Shown here: piece by piece, positions 1 through 13,300 of the stretch
Numbering within the stretch: the stretch's first letter is position 1
Layout: every line of letters starts with the position of its first letter
Source: Hirudo medicinalis
Lineage: Eukaryota; Annelida; Clitellata; Hirudinida; Hirudinidae
Length of the DNA stretch: 64,000 bases
NCBI GenBank assembly: GCA_011800805.1
Contig: MPNW01000462.1
Span: forward strand, 1 to 64,000
Direction: 5' to 3'
Translations under genes and position numbers: made by a program
Notes under the pieces: generated by a model
Told to the model about the DNA's origin: nothing
The model's database searches: none
What the model saw: the letters and a program-made list of their open reading frames with translations, nothing else

Positions 1-630
1 TAAAGAGATTAACAACGTAGTCGCAATATAAAAATATAAAAATAACAGTGCACTGAAATCAAAATAAGTGCCAAAAGACAAAAACAATAATAACAACAAT
101 AATAATAATAGCAATAATAATAATAATAATAATAAGTAAGCGCCTTTATATTAAAGATATTGTGACCAATGCAGCACTTCCAAAGGTTTGAATGTCCAGG
201 GTGTCCTTTGAAACTCCCGCTCCAAATTGCTCCTAATTGAAGCCAGAATCGTGGGTCTTAAAAACCCATCCTTGGAGCCAATAAAATCCAAATCTGCTGT
301 AATCGCCTCCATTCCTTCAATTATGGACTCTCAACTGTTGAGGGAAGTTTTCATTAACTCCACGTCAAAACTTCATCCGACCGTCAAACCATCCATCCTT
401 CTAACCCGTCATCAAAACCTTTCCATGAACGAATTATTTTGAAGAGTTTATTTTTTAAATATTAACATTCGGATGTGCAAAATATTGAAAATTAATTTGA
501 AAATCATGAATAATAATATTCTCCAAATAATATTCTCCATTACCGTTTATTGCTTTGGAAGCTAATTAGATATGCAGGCTACTCCTGGTCATCTCGAATG
601 AACAAACTCCTCCCTTCTGGTAGTCGAGAG
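1..630. other. AT-rich non-coding DNA, no gene seen
   Basis: Mostly AT-rich sequence with a short (AAT)n tract at about 83-136. The one open frame here (227-442) has no recognisable domain and ordinary composition. Nothing else can be supported. Confidence 0.5.
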
Positions 631-781
631 CCAATGGAATTCAAAATATTTTTAACAACTGACCAATGAGCGTCCAGTACTTGGAGGCAGCCGCGGCATG
701 GAATTTTCGTGGAATATAAAAGGATTCTGGGACTTCATTCCAGTGGATTTTATGGATTCTATTTCTCAGTTATTTTTTAAG
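631..781 (+). promoter_or_regulatory. TATA-box promoter and 5' UTR exon for the LMX1-like gene
   Basis: A canonical TATAAAAG lies at 715-722, with CCAAT boxes upstream at about 631 and 662. Transcription would start near 745. The stretch up to 781 ends in AAG followed by GTATTT, a plausible splice donor. A matching acceptor (TTTCAG) sits at 1451-1456, just upstream of the first coding exon, so I infer a 5' UTR intron of about 0.67 kb. This is motif reading only; no transcript evidence is available. Confidence 0.5.
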
Positions 782-1144
782 GTATTTCAACTTTATTCTT
801 TATTATTACTTGTAATTATAAATAATTAACTTTCTTATTTATTGTGAAATTCGTTTCTTAACTTTTATGTTATAAATTAATAATTACTCGTAAATATTAC
901 TATGTTGGTTTAATTTGTGAACGTTTCATGAATTCATTGTTCTCTCACTTTTGAGGCCTTTATATGACTTCATCACTTCATTTTTTGACAATAACAATGA
1001 TTTTTGATGACAACATCAGGTTGATCAGCTTTTATTTCTATAAAATTTTTGTTTTTGTTGCTGCTTGTATCATCATCATCATCAGCAGCAGCAGCAGGAG
1101 CATCATCATCATCATCATCTTATCATCAAGCATATGTTATTCAC

Positions 1145-1184
1145 ACGGTAATGGCAGCACGGATTCGAATCCCGTTGGAGCACC
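1145..1184 (+). repeat. 3' fragment of tRNA-like SINE
   Basis: A 40-base piece holding a tRNA B-box-like core (GGATTCGAATCC) and ending in GAGCACC. It matches the 3' half of two longer copies at 21223-21302 and 36553-36629. It lies in the inferred 5' UTR intron of the LMX1-like gene. Confidence 0.45.
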
Positions 1185-1550
1185 AGTTATGCTACCACAT
1201 AATCACATAGTTACGTTGTTATTAACAAACAACAATGAAATTTTCCTCTTGAAGTTAACAGTTTGTTACAGTTTACATTCCAACCATTAATTCTGACTAA
1301 TCGAATCACGTGTAGACAGACACATGCAATGTTTACAAATGCATCACGTAATTGTGAATGTCGTGGACATTTGTTTTAAATTCATGTTGTTACATTTCCA
1401 AACCAATGAATGACCGATATAACTTATTGAACCATCAACAACCATTATTCTTTCAGGCGAGCATAACAGCATCACAGCAACACTAAGGTTACCTACACTA
1501 AACCAACAATAACAAGAGGATCATCATCATCATCATCATCATCAACGACC

Positions 1551-1735
1551 ATGGGCGTCTCCCACAGGGAGCTGTGCAGGGGGTGTCAGAGGCCAATAGA
1601 TGACAAGTACCTTCTCAAAGTGCTCGACGATGCTTGGCACGAATCCTGCCTCCAGTGCTGCGTCTGCTTCCAACCGCTCAGCTTCTCCTGCTTCATCAGG
1701 GACAACCAGTTCTTCTGCAAGAGGGATTACGAGAA
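1551..1735 (+). CDS. lmx1: First coding exon (LIM domain 1) of an LMX1-type LIM-homeobox gene
   Basis: The ATG at 1551 opens a frame of about 61 codons carrying one LIM zinc-finger pair. Zinc ligands are visible as CRGC, WHESC, CC.C and FFCKRDY. The run CRGCQRPI, then WHE.CLQC, then CKRDYEKL closely follows the first LIM domain of LMX1A/LMX1B as I recall them. LMX1 proteins are LIM-homeodomain transcription factors for dorsal, neural or limb patterning. The exon probably ends at 1735, at a weak donor (GTGCAC) right after the DYEKL codons, where the vertebrate protein continues into LIM2. Read-through stops at about 1754. A 5' UTR acceptor sits at 1451-1456. I could not find LIM2, the linker or the homeodomain on the + strand of this window, so the gene is seen only in part. 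Another LIM-homeobox class is possible. Confidence 0.75.
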
Positions 1736-1754
1736 GTTGGTGCACTTTCCTTAG

Positions 1755-2242
1755 GAATGACGACGACGGCGATGATGCTATGATGATGGTGATGATGAAC
1801 ATGATCATGAATGGTGATGCCGAAGATGAAGAAAATGATGGTGGCGGCGGCTGTGTGATGATGATATGAATAATTAATGATTAATAGTTGCTTAAATATG
1901 GATTTCAAATTGGAAATGCACGTCATCGCAGCTCCTTAACCACATACTTCTCAGCAAATATTCACACAACCAGGATTTAAACACAACCAGGAAATTTAGA
2001 CTTTATCAATTTACACAATTTACACAATTCTTTGCAATCGCACACATTCATGCAATCATTACATTCGGATGTTTGCTCCACGTTCTTCGACTTATGACAT
2101 AGATTTTGTAGTAATATTTACATATTTTTTAATAACTTAATCTAAAAGAAAAAGAAGACGAGAAACTTTTAAAATGTATCATTAGGATGATGATGTGAGA
2201 ATTTATCTTAACTAATTTATCTATTTTTAATTGATAATGTGA

Positions 2243-2275
<33 letters not shown>

Positions 2276-3209
2276 ATTAATATTAATGATCAATTATTAC
2301 ATAACTTTGCCCAACACCTCTTTAACCGCTCCGTTTGCCGACATATTCTGAGTGGAATTCTTGGTGACCAATAGGATTCATTCAAATGTATGACTTTCGC
2401 TGATTGACTGACACCGAGATGTAACACGAACCCTGATTGGCTGTTGTGATCTTATATTTATTATTTCTTATGTAATTATTTTAAAACGTAGTGTTTTACA
2501 GTCAATAGTTTGATGGCGATAATTATTATGGTATTGATTACGATGAGGACGACGACGACGACGATGATGATGATGATGATGATGCCGTTTAGCATCGGGC
2601 AGTCAATTAAATCAGTGGGGCATCGACTCGTGAGAAGGACGAACGTGGATGAGTTGTTGAGTGACCCTCTCACTCTTCTCACTCCCCTCATTCCTTTCAC
2701 TCTTCTCACTCCCCTCACTCCTCTCACTCTTCTCACTCTCCTCACTCCTTTCGCTCTTCTCTTTCCTCTAACTCCTCCATTGCTTCATAACTCATTCATA
2801 ATTCATCCTCTCTTCCACTTTCTCCTTCTGTCAGCATCTTCCTCACACGACTCTGAGATTCTCGTAGCGCACACAAGACCACGTGATCGAGCACCGCTTC
2901 CGGTCAGCTCAATATCCTCACAGCACGAGGGACTGCCCTGCGAAAGTTGCCATGGTGATGCACTGGGCGACAAAATGGCCGACGATGTGGAAGCCATTAA
3001 GTAAACAATAAATAACGACCGTGACGTCATGCCATGACAACGGGGTGTGTTTTTATGCTGACGTAATCGATGAGGAAATAATTTGCAAGTGAAATTTTTG
3101 TACGACCTCACTTACTGTAGAACGTTAATTTTGGACTTTAAGAACATATTTTGGGTAACGCTTATCACTACGATCACCACCATCATAATCATCGTCGTCG
3201 TCGTCGTCG

Positions 3210-3245
<36 letters not shown>

Positions 3246-4380
3246 CCATCGACATTCAGCAAAACGATTCATGCAAGTATTTAAATATTAGATGACATCA
3301 TCTTGTCCAGTCCTATCCTAGCAATCTCGATGATCGAACCATCAATAATTGAGCCCCAAAATTAATTTAATTAAAATTAATTATAAATTATTTAAATTAA
3401 TTATAAATAATTAATTATAATTTTTTTTCAATAATTATTTCTGTTGCTGTAATTTTTTTATTTCACTCAATCACGTGCGAAAGTGAGAAGCGGAGATTTC
3501 GCACGTCAGGAGTGGCGTTCATTGTCCATCGGTGTGATGATGATTATGATGTTGACCCCAGAAAAAGTTAATGTCCATTTTGCTGACGTCATCAATAAAT
3601 CATTAGAGGACCATATTGGCTCAACATGCCGACTGGTTGACTAGTCACTCATTACGGACGAAGTAATTGTCATCATCATCGTCGTCGTCACATCAACATC
3701 ATCATCGTCATCATCATCGTCGTCATCATCGTCGTCGTCACATCAACATTATCATCGTCATCACATCGTCATCATCATCGTCGTCGTCACATCAACATTA
3801 TCATCGTCATCACATCGTCATCATCATCGTCGTCGTCGTCACATCAACATTATCATCGTCATCACATCGTCATCATCATCGTCGTCATCATATCCAGCCA
3901 CTTGAGAATTCAAGTGTCTCCTTTATTGTTTTCCATTCCTCGCATTTATTGTTGAAAAACCATCAGTTAAGTCGGAATTTGTTGAAAAAGTCTTCAGGCA
4001 TCACCATAGCAGGCGAGTGCCAGAATCTTTTCATCGACATCATCGCCATCACGACCATCGGAATCGTCGTCATCATCATCATCATCTCGACCACCATCAT
4101 CATAACCATTACAACCAACACCATCACCACCAACATCGTCATCACGACCCTCATCATCAACATCACCACCAACATCGTCCTCACCATCCACATCGTCATC
4201 ACGACCATCATCATCAACATCACCACCAACATCGTAATCATCACCATCATCATCCACATCGTCATCACGACCCTCATCATCGTCATCGTCATCATCATCG
4301 TCGTCATCATCATCGTCATCATCGTCATCGTCATCGTCATCGTCGTCATCATCATCATCATCGCTTGCATCGTGACTCGA
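1755..4380. repeat. Simple-repeat-rich spacer with no gene
   Basis: No convincing exon. Contents: (ATT)n at about 2248-2275; a CTCACTCCT/CTTCTCACT polypyrimidine tract at about 2666-2775; (ATC)n with (GTC)n at about 3180-3245; a dense CAT/ATC/GTC tract at about 3667-3892; and a CAT/CAC/ATC tract at about 4040-4375. Long frames here encode only His, Ser, Ile, Met or Asp runs and are artefacts of the trinucleotide repeats. Confidence 0.7.
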
Positions 4381-4396
4381 GCTAAAAACAACTTAC

Positions 4397-5263
4397 AAAG
4401 AAGGTGAGGTTGATGGTGATGAGAAAGGTCTTGGTACAAACAGACCCGCAGAAGCCCGCACCTCTGCACTTGACGTCGTCGTCGTCTTCGACGTCGCAGC
4501 AACAGTAGCAGCCGTCGCGAGAGGTGGTCGACGACGTCGAGTAGCGTCTGTCGCTACGTCCGGCGGAATGCGAGTAGCAGCATCTGCTCTCTCGGGAGAC
4601 GTTCGTCGACCTCGACCGGTTCCTGGAGATGGACATCTTCTGACGCTGTTGGGCCAAAGTCGCCGAGAAGTCGTCGTCGTCGCAAGCATCGCTTCGGCGT
4701 CCGCAGCTGCTGTTGTTGGCGACGGGAAGGTTGAAGCTGTTGCGAGCGCTGCTGTCGTTCGTGTTCTGCAGGGAATGATCGTAGTACATGGTCGGAGAGT
4801 TGGCCGAATTGGCCGGGATCAGTTTCGGACTGGGGGTCTTCGATCCCGCTTGATGAACTGGAATCGGAGACGGAATCGGCGTTGGAAGTTTGAGGGTCGG
4901 CTGCTCGTCGTTGTCGAGCGTGTCGGTGGAGCAGCTGTCGTCGTAACGGTAGTTGTAGTAGCTGGGGTAGTTGCCGATGCTGTGGCCTCGCTGCTTGGCG
5001 CTGTTGTGACGCCGATGGAAACTGTGCCTGTATCCGGTGGCACGCTGATGGAATGACGATGTGGTCGATGTCGAAGAAGGTGAAAAGGTGTCCGCTGTGC
5101 TGTCAAGAGAGAACGATGTGGGTGGCTTGATAGACGTGGGTGGCAAGGACTGAGTGGGCGATGCGCTTCGGGAGTGGTCTGTCGGATCTGGAGGGATGTT
5201 CAAGAAGCTCAGGCGTTTGTTGTCTTGTTGAATTTCTTCCTCTTGAGTTGTTGTGTCATCCAT
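4397..5263 (-). CDS. N-terminal exon of an unidentified Ser/Asp-rich, probably membrane protein
   Basis: A 289-codon open frame starts at the ATG at 5263 and ends at a strong donor (GTAAGT) after 4397, phase 0. An acceptor-like TTCTAG lies just upstream near 5280, so a 5' non-coding exon is likely. The product is low-complexity: Ser/Thr/Pro-rich, with a basic stretch HSFHRRHNSAKQRG, a proline run PTPIPSPIPV and acidic patches DDDD. It ends in a Cys cluster (GCYCCCD, CRGAGFCGSVC) followed by the hydrophobic start TFLITINLTFF, cut by the intron. A Cys cluster running into a hydrophobic segment with an internal Asn recalls the first transmembrane helix of tetraspanins. That would be a tetraspanin with an unusually long N-terminal tail, which is a guess. 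Codon use and the clean donor argue for a real gene. Downstream exons (below 4397) were not found. Confidence 0.55.
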
Positions 5264-5280
5264 AGACCCGATAACAAGAC

Positions 5281-6138
5281 TAGAATGAAAGCTTTGGCGA
5301 CGTCTAGGTGGGGACAGTCATGATGCCAGTGATGATGATGATGATGATGATGATAACGATGATGAAGACGACGACGATGCTCACTATTGCCGCAGCTTGC
5401 TGGAAAACATCTGAAATGACAGGTGAGCTCGGAAATCGAAACCGAAAGATAAGAAGAAAAACACAAACAAAGGATGGTCTTTCACAGTCACTGTTACTGC
5501 CACATCGACTCGACCCGAATGCCGCCAGGGCCTTAAACGTCTGCCTGGGTTTGGACGTCTGCCCGGCAACCCGAGCCAATACAGGGAGCCCATTTTTCGG
5601 ACAGTCGGTGCTAGAATTCTCGCGCCAATCGAGAGGGAGATTGGAATGCGAAAGTATAGCGCCGTAGAGATTGAGAGGGGGGAGCGCAGCACAGCACCTG
5701 GTTGGCGCTGACAGACAAACAAATTGACGGCCCGAGCGATGATGAGTTGATCCCTGCGCTGTGCTGATGAAAATTTATGTCTGAAAAGCAGAGACTGCGC
5801 ATAAGAAAGTGAAAGGTGGAAAAGAGAACTCGGCTTGCAGGGCTCACCTGGAGACAGGTTGATTACGTCGCCATGACAGCGACGACGGCGGGTTTTTATA
5901 CTTGCGATGAAGGTCATCACGCCTTGTTTTGCTTCTGCATCATCATCATCATCGTCATCGTCGTCGTCGTCGTCGTCATCATCATCATCATCATCGTCAT
6001 CGTCGCCGTCGTAAATAAATGTTCTTCATAATTATTTTCATCGCCTCTAGAAACGTTATCACCGTGACGTCGATGCTGATGATTATGATCGTGATCATGA
6101 TCAATAGCATCGTCGTCGTCGTCGTCGTCAGCAGTATG

Positions 6139-6173
<35 letters not shown>

Positions 6174-9100
6174 CAAAAATTAGATTTTCACCAAGCGGAG
6201 TTTGCATAAGGACCTCTGAAAGCTCAACCGGCTGCAAAATTCCTCTTTCATACCCGGTGCAGATACGATTTTTTTCCCCAACATCCTCCTCCTCCTCCTC
6301 CTCCTCCTCCTCCCCCTCATCATCACCATCATCATCATCAGCAGTAGCAGCATCATTATCATCACTACCAACACCACCATTACCACCACCACCATCATCA
6401 TCATCAGCAGTAGCAGCATCATTATCATCACTACCAACACCACCATTACCACCAACACCACCACCACCATCACCATCATCATCGTCACCATCATCATCCT
6501 CTTCTTCTTCGTTTTTATCTCTTCGAACAAAGAAGCATAAATTTATCTCTGACTTTAGCCATTCATTGCATTGCAGGGCATTATTAACTTGGAATCTCAA
6601 TCGTCATCATGCGATGATTGAGTTCTGATGAGAATGTAAAAATTTAGTGTATTTAATGGTAAATGTATTGTATTTACGAGAGCAAAATAAGCGAATGACT
6701 AAATAGCAGATCCGAAGAAAACAACTTAAACACGAAACGAGCAGAAACCCGAAATTCTCCTGCGTTCTCTCGGACAAAGAGTCCTGACGAAATAGAGGAA
6801 AGCAGAGGATTCCATCATCTGTTTTACTTAATCTGCTGGCCTTCGTTCATCCATCCGGCCGGCCGATCACTCATTCTCTGTCCCATTCCTCATCCATCCA
6901 TCAGCTCGACCGTCCTCCCACAAATACCCCCTGGTATTTTCCAAAAGCCGTCTCCATTTCTTTATCTCCAAGTTTCTTTGTCGGAGGAAATATGTTTCTA
7001 AGATATTACCGAGTAAAACTCCGCTCGACTGCCCTGCTGAGTTTAAAAAACCTAAGCCCGGCCCACCCCCCTCTCGCGGCCACGCGGTGGCCCCGCCGGT
7101 TTGATTGCGTCACAGTATCGAATTGGATGTGGAGCATATTGAAAATTTACGCCGTCAATGTGTAGTTTGTGGGCCACGTTTGATGGCCGCGGGGCGGAAA
7201 AGTCGAGTGATGATTGCATCGTAGGGGGACTTCGGAATTCAGGAGTAACGGGGAAGAGAATGGAGTGGAGGAGGAGTGACGATCAACAACTCAGACAACT
7301 CGTTCGTGACGATAACGATGATGATGGATAACAGTTGTTGCATCGACAACAACTATTTCGAATAATCATTGTCTCGGTGACCGTCATGCAAGAGTGTGCC
7401 ATTTTACAGAGTTTATCGTTGCAATAAACCAGTGCGAGATTTACAATCAATGCGATGATGGTTTACATCATAAATTGCAATCAAATTGAATCATCAATAA
7501 GTTATCGTTCATGATCATTGCTAAATAATGTATTCATCATTGTCATCCTACTTGAGAGGAGAGAGGACTTCCCCAGCGAAATCTTTTGTATTAATTAAGC
7601 GTCCATTGCTGGGTTTCGAACTCTGCAGTCCTGAGACAAGGTGGAAAAAACAACACAGGCGACGATTTCGCTCCGCCAAGCTTCCTTCGATTGCTGGAAA
7701 ATAAGAATCGGACTCACTCCTATTGTGAGTGTGCATTCACTCACTCACTCACTCACTCACTCACTCAGAGCTCTCGTCTTACGGGAACCTGGCCAGAAAT
7801 GAAGGAAAGGAGAGAAAGATTATTGGAAAAAAGAGGAAAGGAGAGATGGTGAGCAGAAGGGAGAGTTAAGAAGAGAATTAAAAATGGTCGAGATGTGCGG
7901 GAGACATATAAATGTACGTAAGGCATACATCTGCAATTATATAGCGCACGACTTTTTTTTTTTATCCCCAAACCACAAAACCAACGTCATCAAACCGACT
8001 TACATCAAATGGGAATGAGATTTTTTTTTTTTTAGAATTTTTTCGCTGCATAATTACGTCTGGCTCCTCAGGAGCTGATTAACCAGGTATTGGCAGACGC
8101 TTTCCGGGACTCAACGGCCACTGGGAAGTCAATGGAGGAAAGGCTTGGTTCGAGCCCCCGGTCTCACCATCGCCGTGGGAAGTTATGCGCCGTGGAACGG
8201 TCAGACACACGCGCCTGTACTTACTCAGCCAACCGGGCAGCCGGTATAAGCGTATTGATCGAATGGGGGACCTTATATTTTCTTTCTTCCAGCGCGCACA
8301 TCCGACCGCAAGTAAGAGTAACAATGCCTGGTACTGTTATCATTGCTTCCGTCATCTTCGCTAACGATATGCTTCCGATATCTTCATCATCAGCATCAGC
8401 ATCATCATCATCGTTATCACCGGCGTCCATTCAGGCATCATTATCATCGTCGCCATCACTCGGATATCATTATCATCACTCAAGCATCATTATCACCATC
8501 ATCATCATCATCATCGTTCAGGTATCGTCATCACCATCGCCGTCGCCATCTGCCGCTAATCGGTCAAACGGGAGAAAGCGAAGAGGAAGATTCTCCATTT
8601 CATATTCCGAATCAACTCGTCGTCCGTGCACGGACAATGCTCTCCTCTTCCGCTCTTCATTCCTTTATTCTCCTCCACGTGGAAGATCCAAAAACCTAGA
8701 AAATCGAACCGAGTTCTCGTTTCAAGTCTCGCGTGCGAGAATTATAACTTCCGCCAGTCTTGCGCCTCCATCCATCACAATTGAGTGGCCAGTTGGCACT
8801 CTTTGATGTCTTCTTACGCCCAGACGGGGGAGTGCCGAGGCTCTGCTCGAGTGCCAGAAAGTACACCGATAAGATGTCCGAGGAGTCCTAAGGCGAGAGA
8901 ATGAAGAGTGAAGTTTCCTTTCAATTCCTTCAAAGAGCTTTTCCATTCGGAGAAGAGGGCTTCTCTAAAACTGGGAGTGCGCTGTTGATACAAGTCCAAT
9001 CGATACTTGTCCGCTGATGCGCACTTTAGCGGACCACGTGACCGGCAGCCGAGGAGATAAGAGAGGCAGAGAGATGAAAGAAGCGTGGATTTCATTCCAA

Positions 9101-10341
9101 TCAGAAATTCCCCGACTTCGGCAACACTTCAACGGAGTTTAATAACGCCCAGATTCGTTAAGTCTGCAACCTCTGACTGACTGACTGGCTGGGATGATTC
9201 ATCGCTCGACCTGAATTCATTCGGCTAATCATAACGGAGCACCGGTCATGACGGTCAGAACTGGCATACCATCCCCACGAAATTCTCACCCTTAAAGGTC
9301 TCCTCACTCAGGGGGGGGGGGAGGTTGAGGAGTTCGAGGCAAATTGAAATCGCATCGACTCTAATCTCCGACCAAATGACCTTCACATCGTAAGATTGGA
9401 ATAACTACTTAATTAACGTAAACCAAGCCGTCGAATCAAACCGATTCTTTCCACATCGCCATCAGAGCGCTAAAAATAGAACGGGGGTGAGTCGGTGCGT
9501 AGGGAGCGACCGTGAACCAGGTGACTTCAGCTCATTAGCACTTCTCTGGCTTCCCGCGACGATATTTATAAGTCTTTTTCCGAACTGCCGGATTGTCTTT
9601 TTAGGATATTTTTGAGTCGCTCGCGAGATGCCAGGGGATGTTCAGAAATTAAAAAAAAAACAAAAACAGAACTCTGGAACCGTCTACAGCTCATTCTCTT
9701 TCTTTCGTATTTATAAATCAAAACGTCGACAAATGCAAACAGAAAAATAGAGGCAGCCCATAAAGCCCTGTTCTTTTATTTTTCACGCGTGAACCTGGAA
9801 ACGTACAAATTCGCTCGAAATAAAAAATAAAGAAAAAGAATAAAAGCATAATCAAGCGCAATAAAAAGAATACAATCATCATCATCATCATCGTCGTTCA
9901 GGGGTCGAGACATTTGACCCTTGAGGTTAATACTGGTAGAAGTAAGGAGAGAGTCGGAGAAGGAAAAGTCAAACAGGTAACAAACCACTCGTGGTCAGAA
10001 AGAGCAAGTGGAGGGACTCGAGCCAGCGACCGTGCCGACGGGCAGCAAGTAATACTGTTGAACAAGAAGATTGCTTGGCAGCATAGAAACGGTGATTGAA
10101 CAAAAAAAAGACTAAAGACACAAAAAAAACTAGACAGAGAAGTGATTGATCCTGGTGGCTCAGAAGTTGTGACTGTAAATATGCACTATTTGCTCAAAAT
10201 TGGCAGAGTCAAGAGTGCAGGACTGCTGAGAGGCAACGGACGAGGTCTCGTCCTCATGTCATACACAGAAAAACAGATGGAAGCTTGAAAAACGACTAAA
10301 GTAAAAAATCAATAAATTATCAACTAGATAGACATTCAAAT
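5281..10341. other. Spacer between two - strand genes, no gene recognised
   Basis: About 5 kb with higher GC than the flanks in parts (for example 7030-7100 and 8090-8330). Simple repeats: (ATC)n at about 5938-6015 and 6115-6172, (CTC)n at about 6285-6315, and a near-duplicate of about 65 bases at 6325-6388 and 6392-6455. Another (ATC)n region lies at 8380-8520, and ACTC repeats at 7737-7767. It may hold the 5' exons and promoter of the gene ending at 4397, but I could not define any. The 10010-10050 area has a B-box-like tRNA-related string. Confidence 0.45.
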
Positions 10342-13300
10342 TCATAGGTAATCATCCCCTCTTTCCAGGATGCGATCAGAAGACAGCGACCTTTTCCCCC
10401 TGGTGAAAGCCACCTCGAGGGGCACTCGTCGGGGGACTTCTGCCTTCGGTTTGTGGTCGCCCGGGTCGTCTTCGCCGCCGGAGTTCGGAGAGTGGATGGG
10501 TTCGAGGAACAGCTTGTGTCGTCTGAAGAAAGGCGACGACGAGTCGGAGGAGGAGTTGTTGGTGGAGAGGTAAGGCTGGTGGGAGTTCGGAAGAGCTGGA
10601 AACAATTTAATCCTCGGTAAGATTTATTCGTACGAGTTATGAAGTTTTATTCAAACGAAACGACCGAAAGAAAGAAAAACTCACGTTTAAAATTGGGGAA
10701 CTTTTTGGCCAGTTGGCTCTTGGAGGGAGGGTGGGAGATGGGTCGAACCACATGGTGACCTGAATTAGGAACATCGACCGGCATCAAGACGTGCTCCTCG
10801 TCACGCGACCGAACGTAAACAAACAAACGAACTGACCATGGTGCTGCACCGGGATCGAGAGAGTGACCGGAGGGGGAATATTGACTAGTTCCTCGGGTCT
10901 CCGGTGGACGAGCACGTCCGAGCGGTAGTCCGACTGGTTGCTGGAAGACGAAGACCATCTCTGGCTCGGAGTGATGCTCAGTGACTTTTCGTCGGAATCC
11001 TGCTTCTTGGAGGAGGACGAAGAAGAAGCAGAGGACAGGGAGTTCCCCTTCTTGATGACGAGTTTCGATTTCTTCGAGATCGTGGATTTGCTTACGAGAG
11101 GTTGAGAGGCACCCCTCTTGCTCTTGATTTGGACGTCGGCCGAGCGTGCGCCTGAAATTTCGAACGTCAATTGCACGCATTCCAAAGAATCGTTCGTTAA
11201 TGTCACGACATTCTCGAAGCAAACCTTCGTGCAAGTCTCGAGGGTCTTCGACGGACAGAATGTTGGACGTCGAAGAAGACTGTGGAAACATCTTCTTCAG
11301 GGTGAGATAGCGACCTGCAGATGGATTCGAATGCTCGTAAACAAAAACAAAACTCCAAAACGCGAACGTGTTTCCGAATCTCACTCGAGGCTTCCTGGAG
11401 TTGAGACAAGCGATCCAGTTCGACCTCGTCGTAAACGACCTTCAAGTTCTCCAGATAGGTCTGCGCCTTCTTGCTCTGAAAACTCTGTCGAATTTCAATT
11501 GATTTGAATTTGAATCCGACTTCCAAGATTCAAGTACAACATTATTTATCATTGTTAATAATTTAAAAAAAAAAAAAGTTTGTACAAAATAAATATCACT
11601 ACTGTTGTTATTCTTTACATTACAAGTTAATATTCTCTCAAACCACTCAAATCACTCACCTCTTCATGTAATTTCTTGGGAAGGAGCTGAAGGCCCTTCA
11701 TTCTCCAGCCCTCGGTTCCGTTGCTTACGAGATCTTTGAACGGCTTGAACATGTCCATCACAGTCTGGATTTGAGGATTGAAGATATCCATAAATTCATC
11801 GCCACCATTATTATCGTCACCAGCACTACCACTAACACCATCTTCATCATCACCAGCACCACCACCACCACGACTATCATCATTATCATCATCCTCATCA
11901 TCACCAACAGCATCAGTGTCAGCTTACCATATAAGTTCCTTTGGTGAGCTTGTTGAGATTTCGAACCTCCTTGGCAAGCATCCTCATCTTCTCGAAGTTG
12001 ACGAGCCCGTTGTTGACCTTCGTGTCGTTCCCGAGGTGGATGAAGGTCATGTCCTTTTTGAAGATCGGAAAGAAAGGAACCTGAATCAAGATGTCATCAT
12101 CGTCATCATCATCATCACAATAAGCAGCCTTATTTTATCAGCGAACTCGGCCTCTGTGCCACGCGACCGATCACCATTAAATGCCGCCATGGAACCCAAG
12201 GAGTACCTCAGGGCAACGCAGAAGCTCTGCTTTCACAAAGAAAGAAAGTAGAATGAGTTTCGTCCATCTGCGAATTAGGATCGCAATTTTGTGAGTCATC
12301 ACAAATTGAAATTTGATTACTAATTAACTCCTCTGGCTATTTTTAGAAGTGCATTAGCGACTCGATAATGCAAATGCATTAACAGACCTCGACGTGCGTC
12401 GCTCAAAATATTAAGCGCCGTCGGAACTGAAACACACATCCGCCCTACTGCGGGAATGCCCGAAAGGCGATGCAGAACATCTCGACCAATCGCCTTTCTG
12501 CAGTAAGTTTCTGCTAAACGATGTCGACCAATTAGCAGTTTCTAAAATATGTCGACCAATTAGCAGTTGCTAAACGATGTCGACCAATTAGCTCAATTCA
12601 CAAACCCCTCTTTTAAAAGCTCACGAGTCATGTTTGAGGATTCTCATAGATCTCTCAAGTGGTGATGAGTCTGCAACAGTCGACACGCCAAAAAAATCTG
12701 CTCGTCGCATTCTATTTTAAGCAACTTAATTGCGTCATCAGGATCTCGAGATCTTCTTGGATCCGAGTCTAGCGGACGACGCGTGTCGCAATAAAATTCA
12801 TCCTCGAAGAGAATGATCGTGCAAATTATTGAGCGGAGTCGAGTAAGCTCAGAAGTTTTTCCCTCTAATAACTCGGACATCCCATTCAAGGGCACCAAGG
12901 ACAATTCATCGATAAAGGGGCACCAAGGACGATTCATCGATAAAGGGGCACCAAGGACGATTCATCGATAAAGGGGCACCAAGGACGATTCATCGATAAA
13001 GGGGCACCAAGGACAATTCATCGATAAAGGGGCACCAACCACGGGGATGTCGGGCACTTTGGAGCTCAGAAGATTTCTGTATTTGGCCATGTTTCGAGAG
13101 GGATCCATGGCTTCTTGCAGCTCCTGTTAAAACATAGTTTATATAATAAACATAATATCTTGTAATAACACCCATAATAATAATAATAACAATAATAATA
13201 ATAATAATGATAAAAATAGTAATAACAATATTGAAGAATAAGAACATTAGAGCATTAACAATAATTGCAATAATAACAACAACTTAATTGACAGTATTAA

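Noticed and set aside
3667..4502. His- and Ser-rich open frames of up to 246 codons
   Set aside because: They follow the CAT/ATC repeat tracts and overlap one another on both strands.
5917..6628. Asp/Gly-rich frame of 227 codons and its + strand Ser/Pro counterpart
   Set aside because: Made of GAT and CTC trinucleotide repeats; no splice or domain support.
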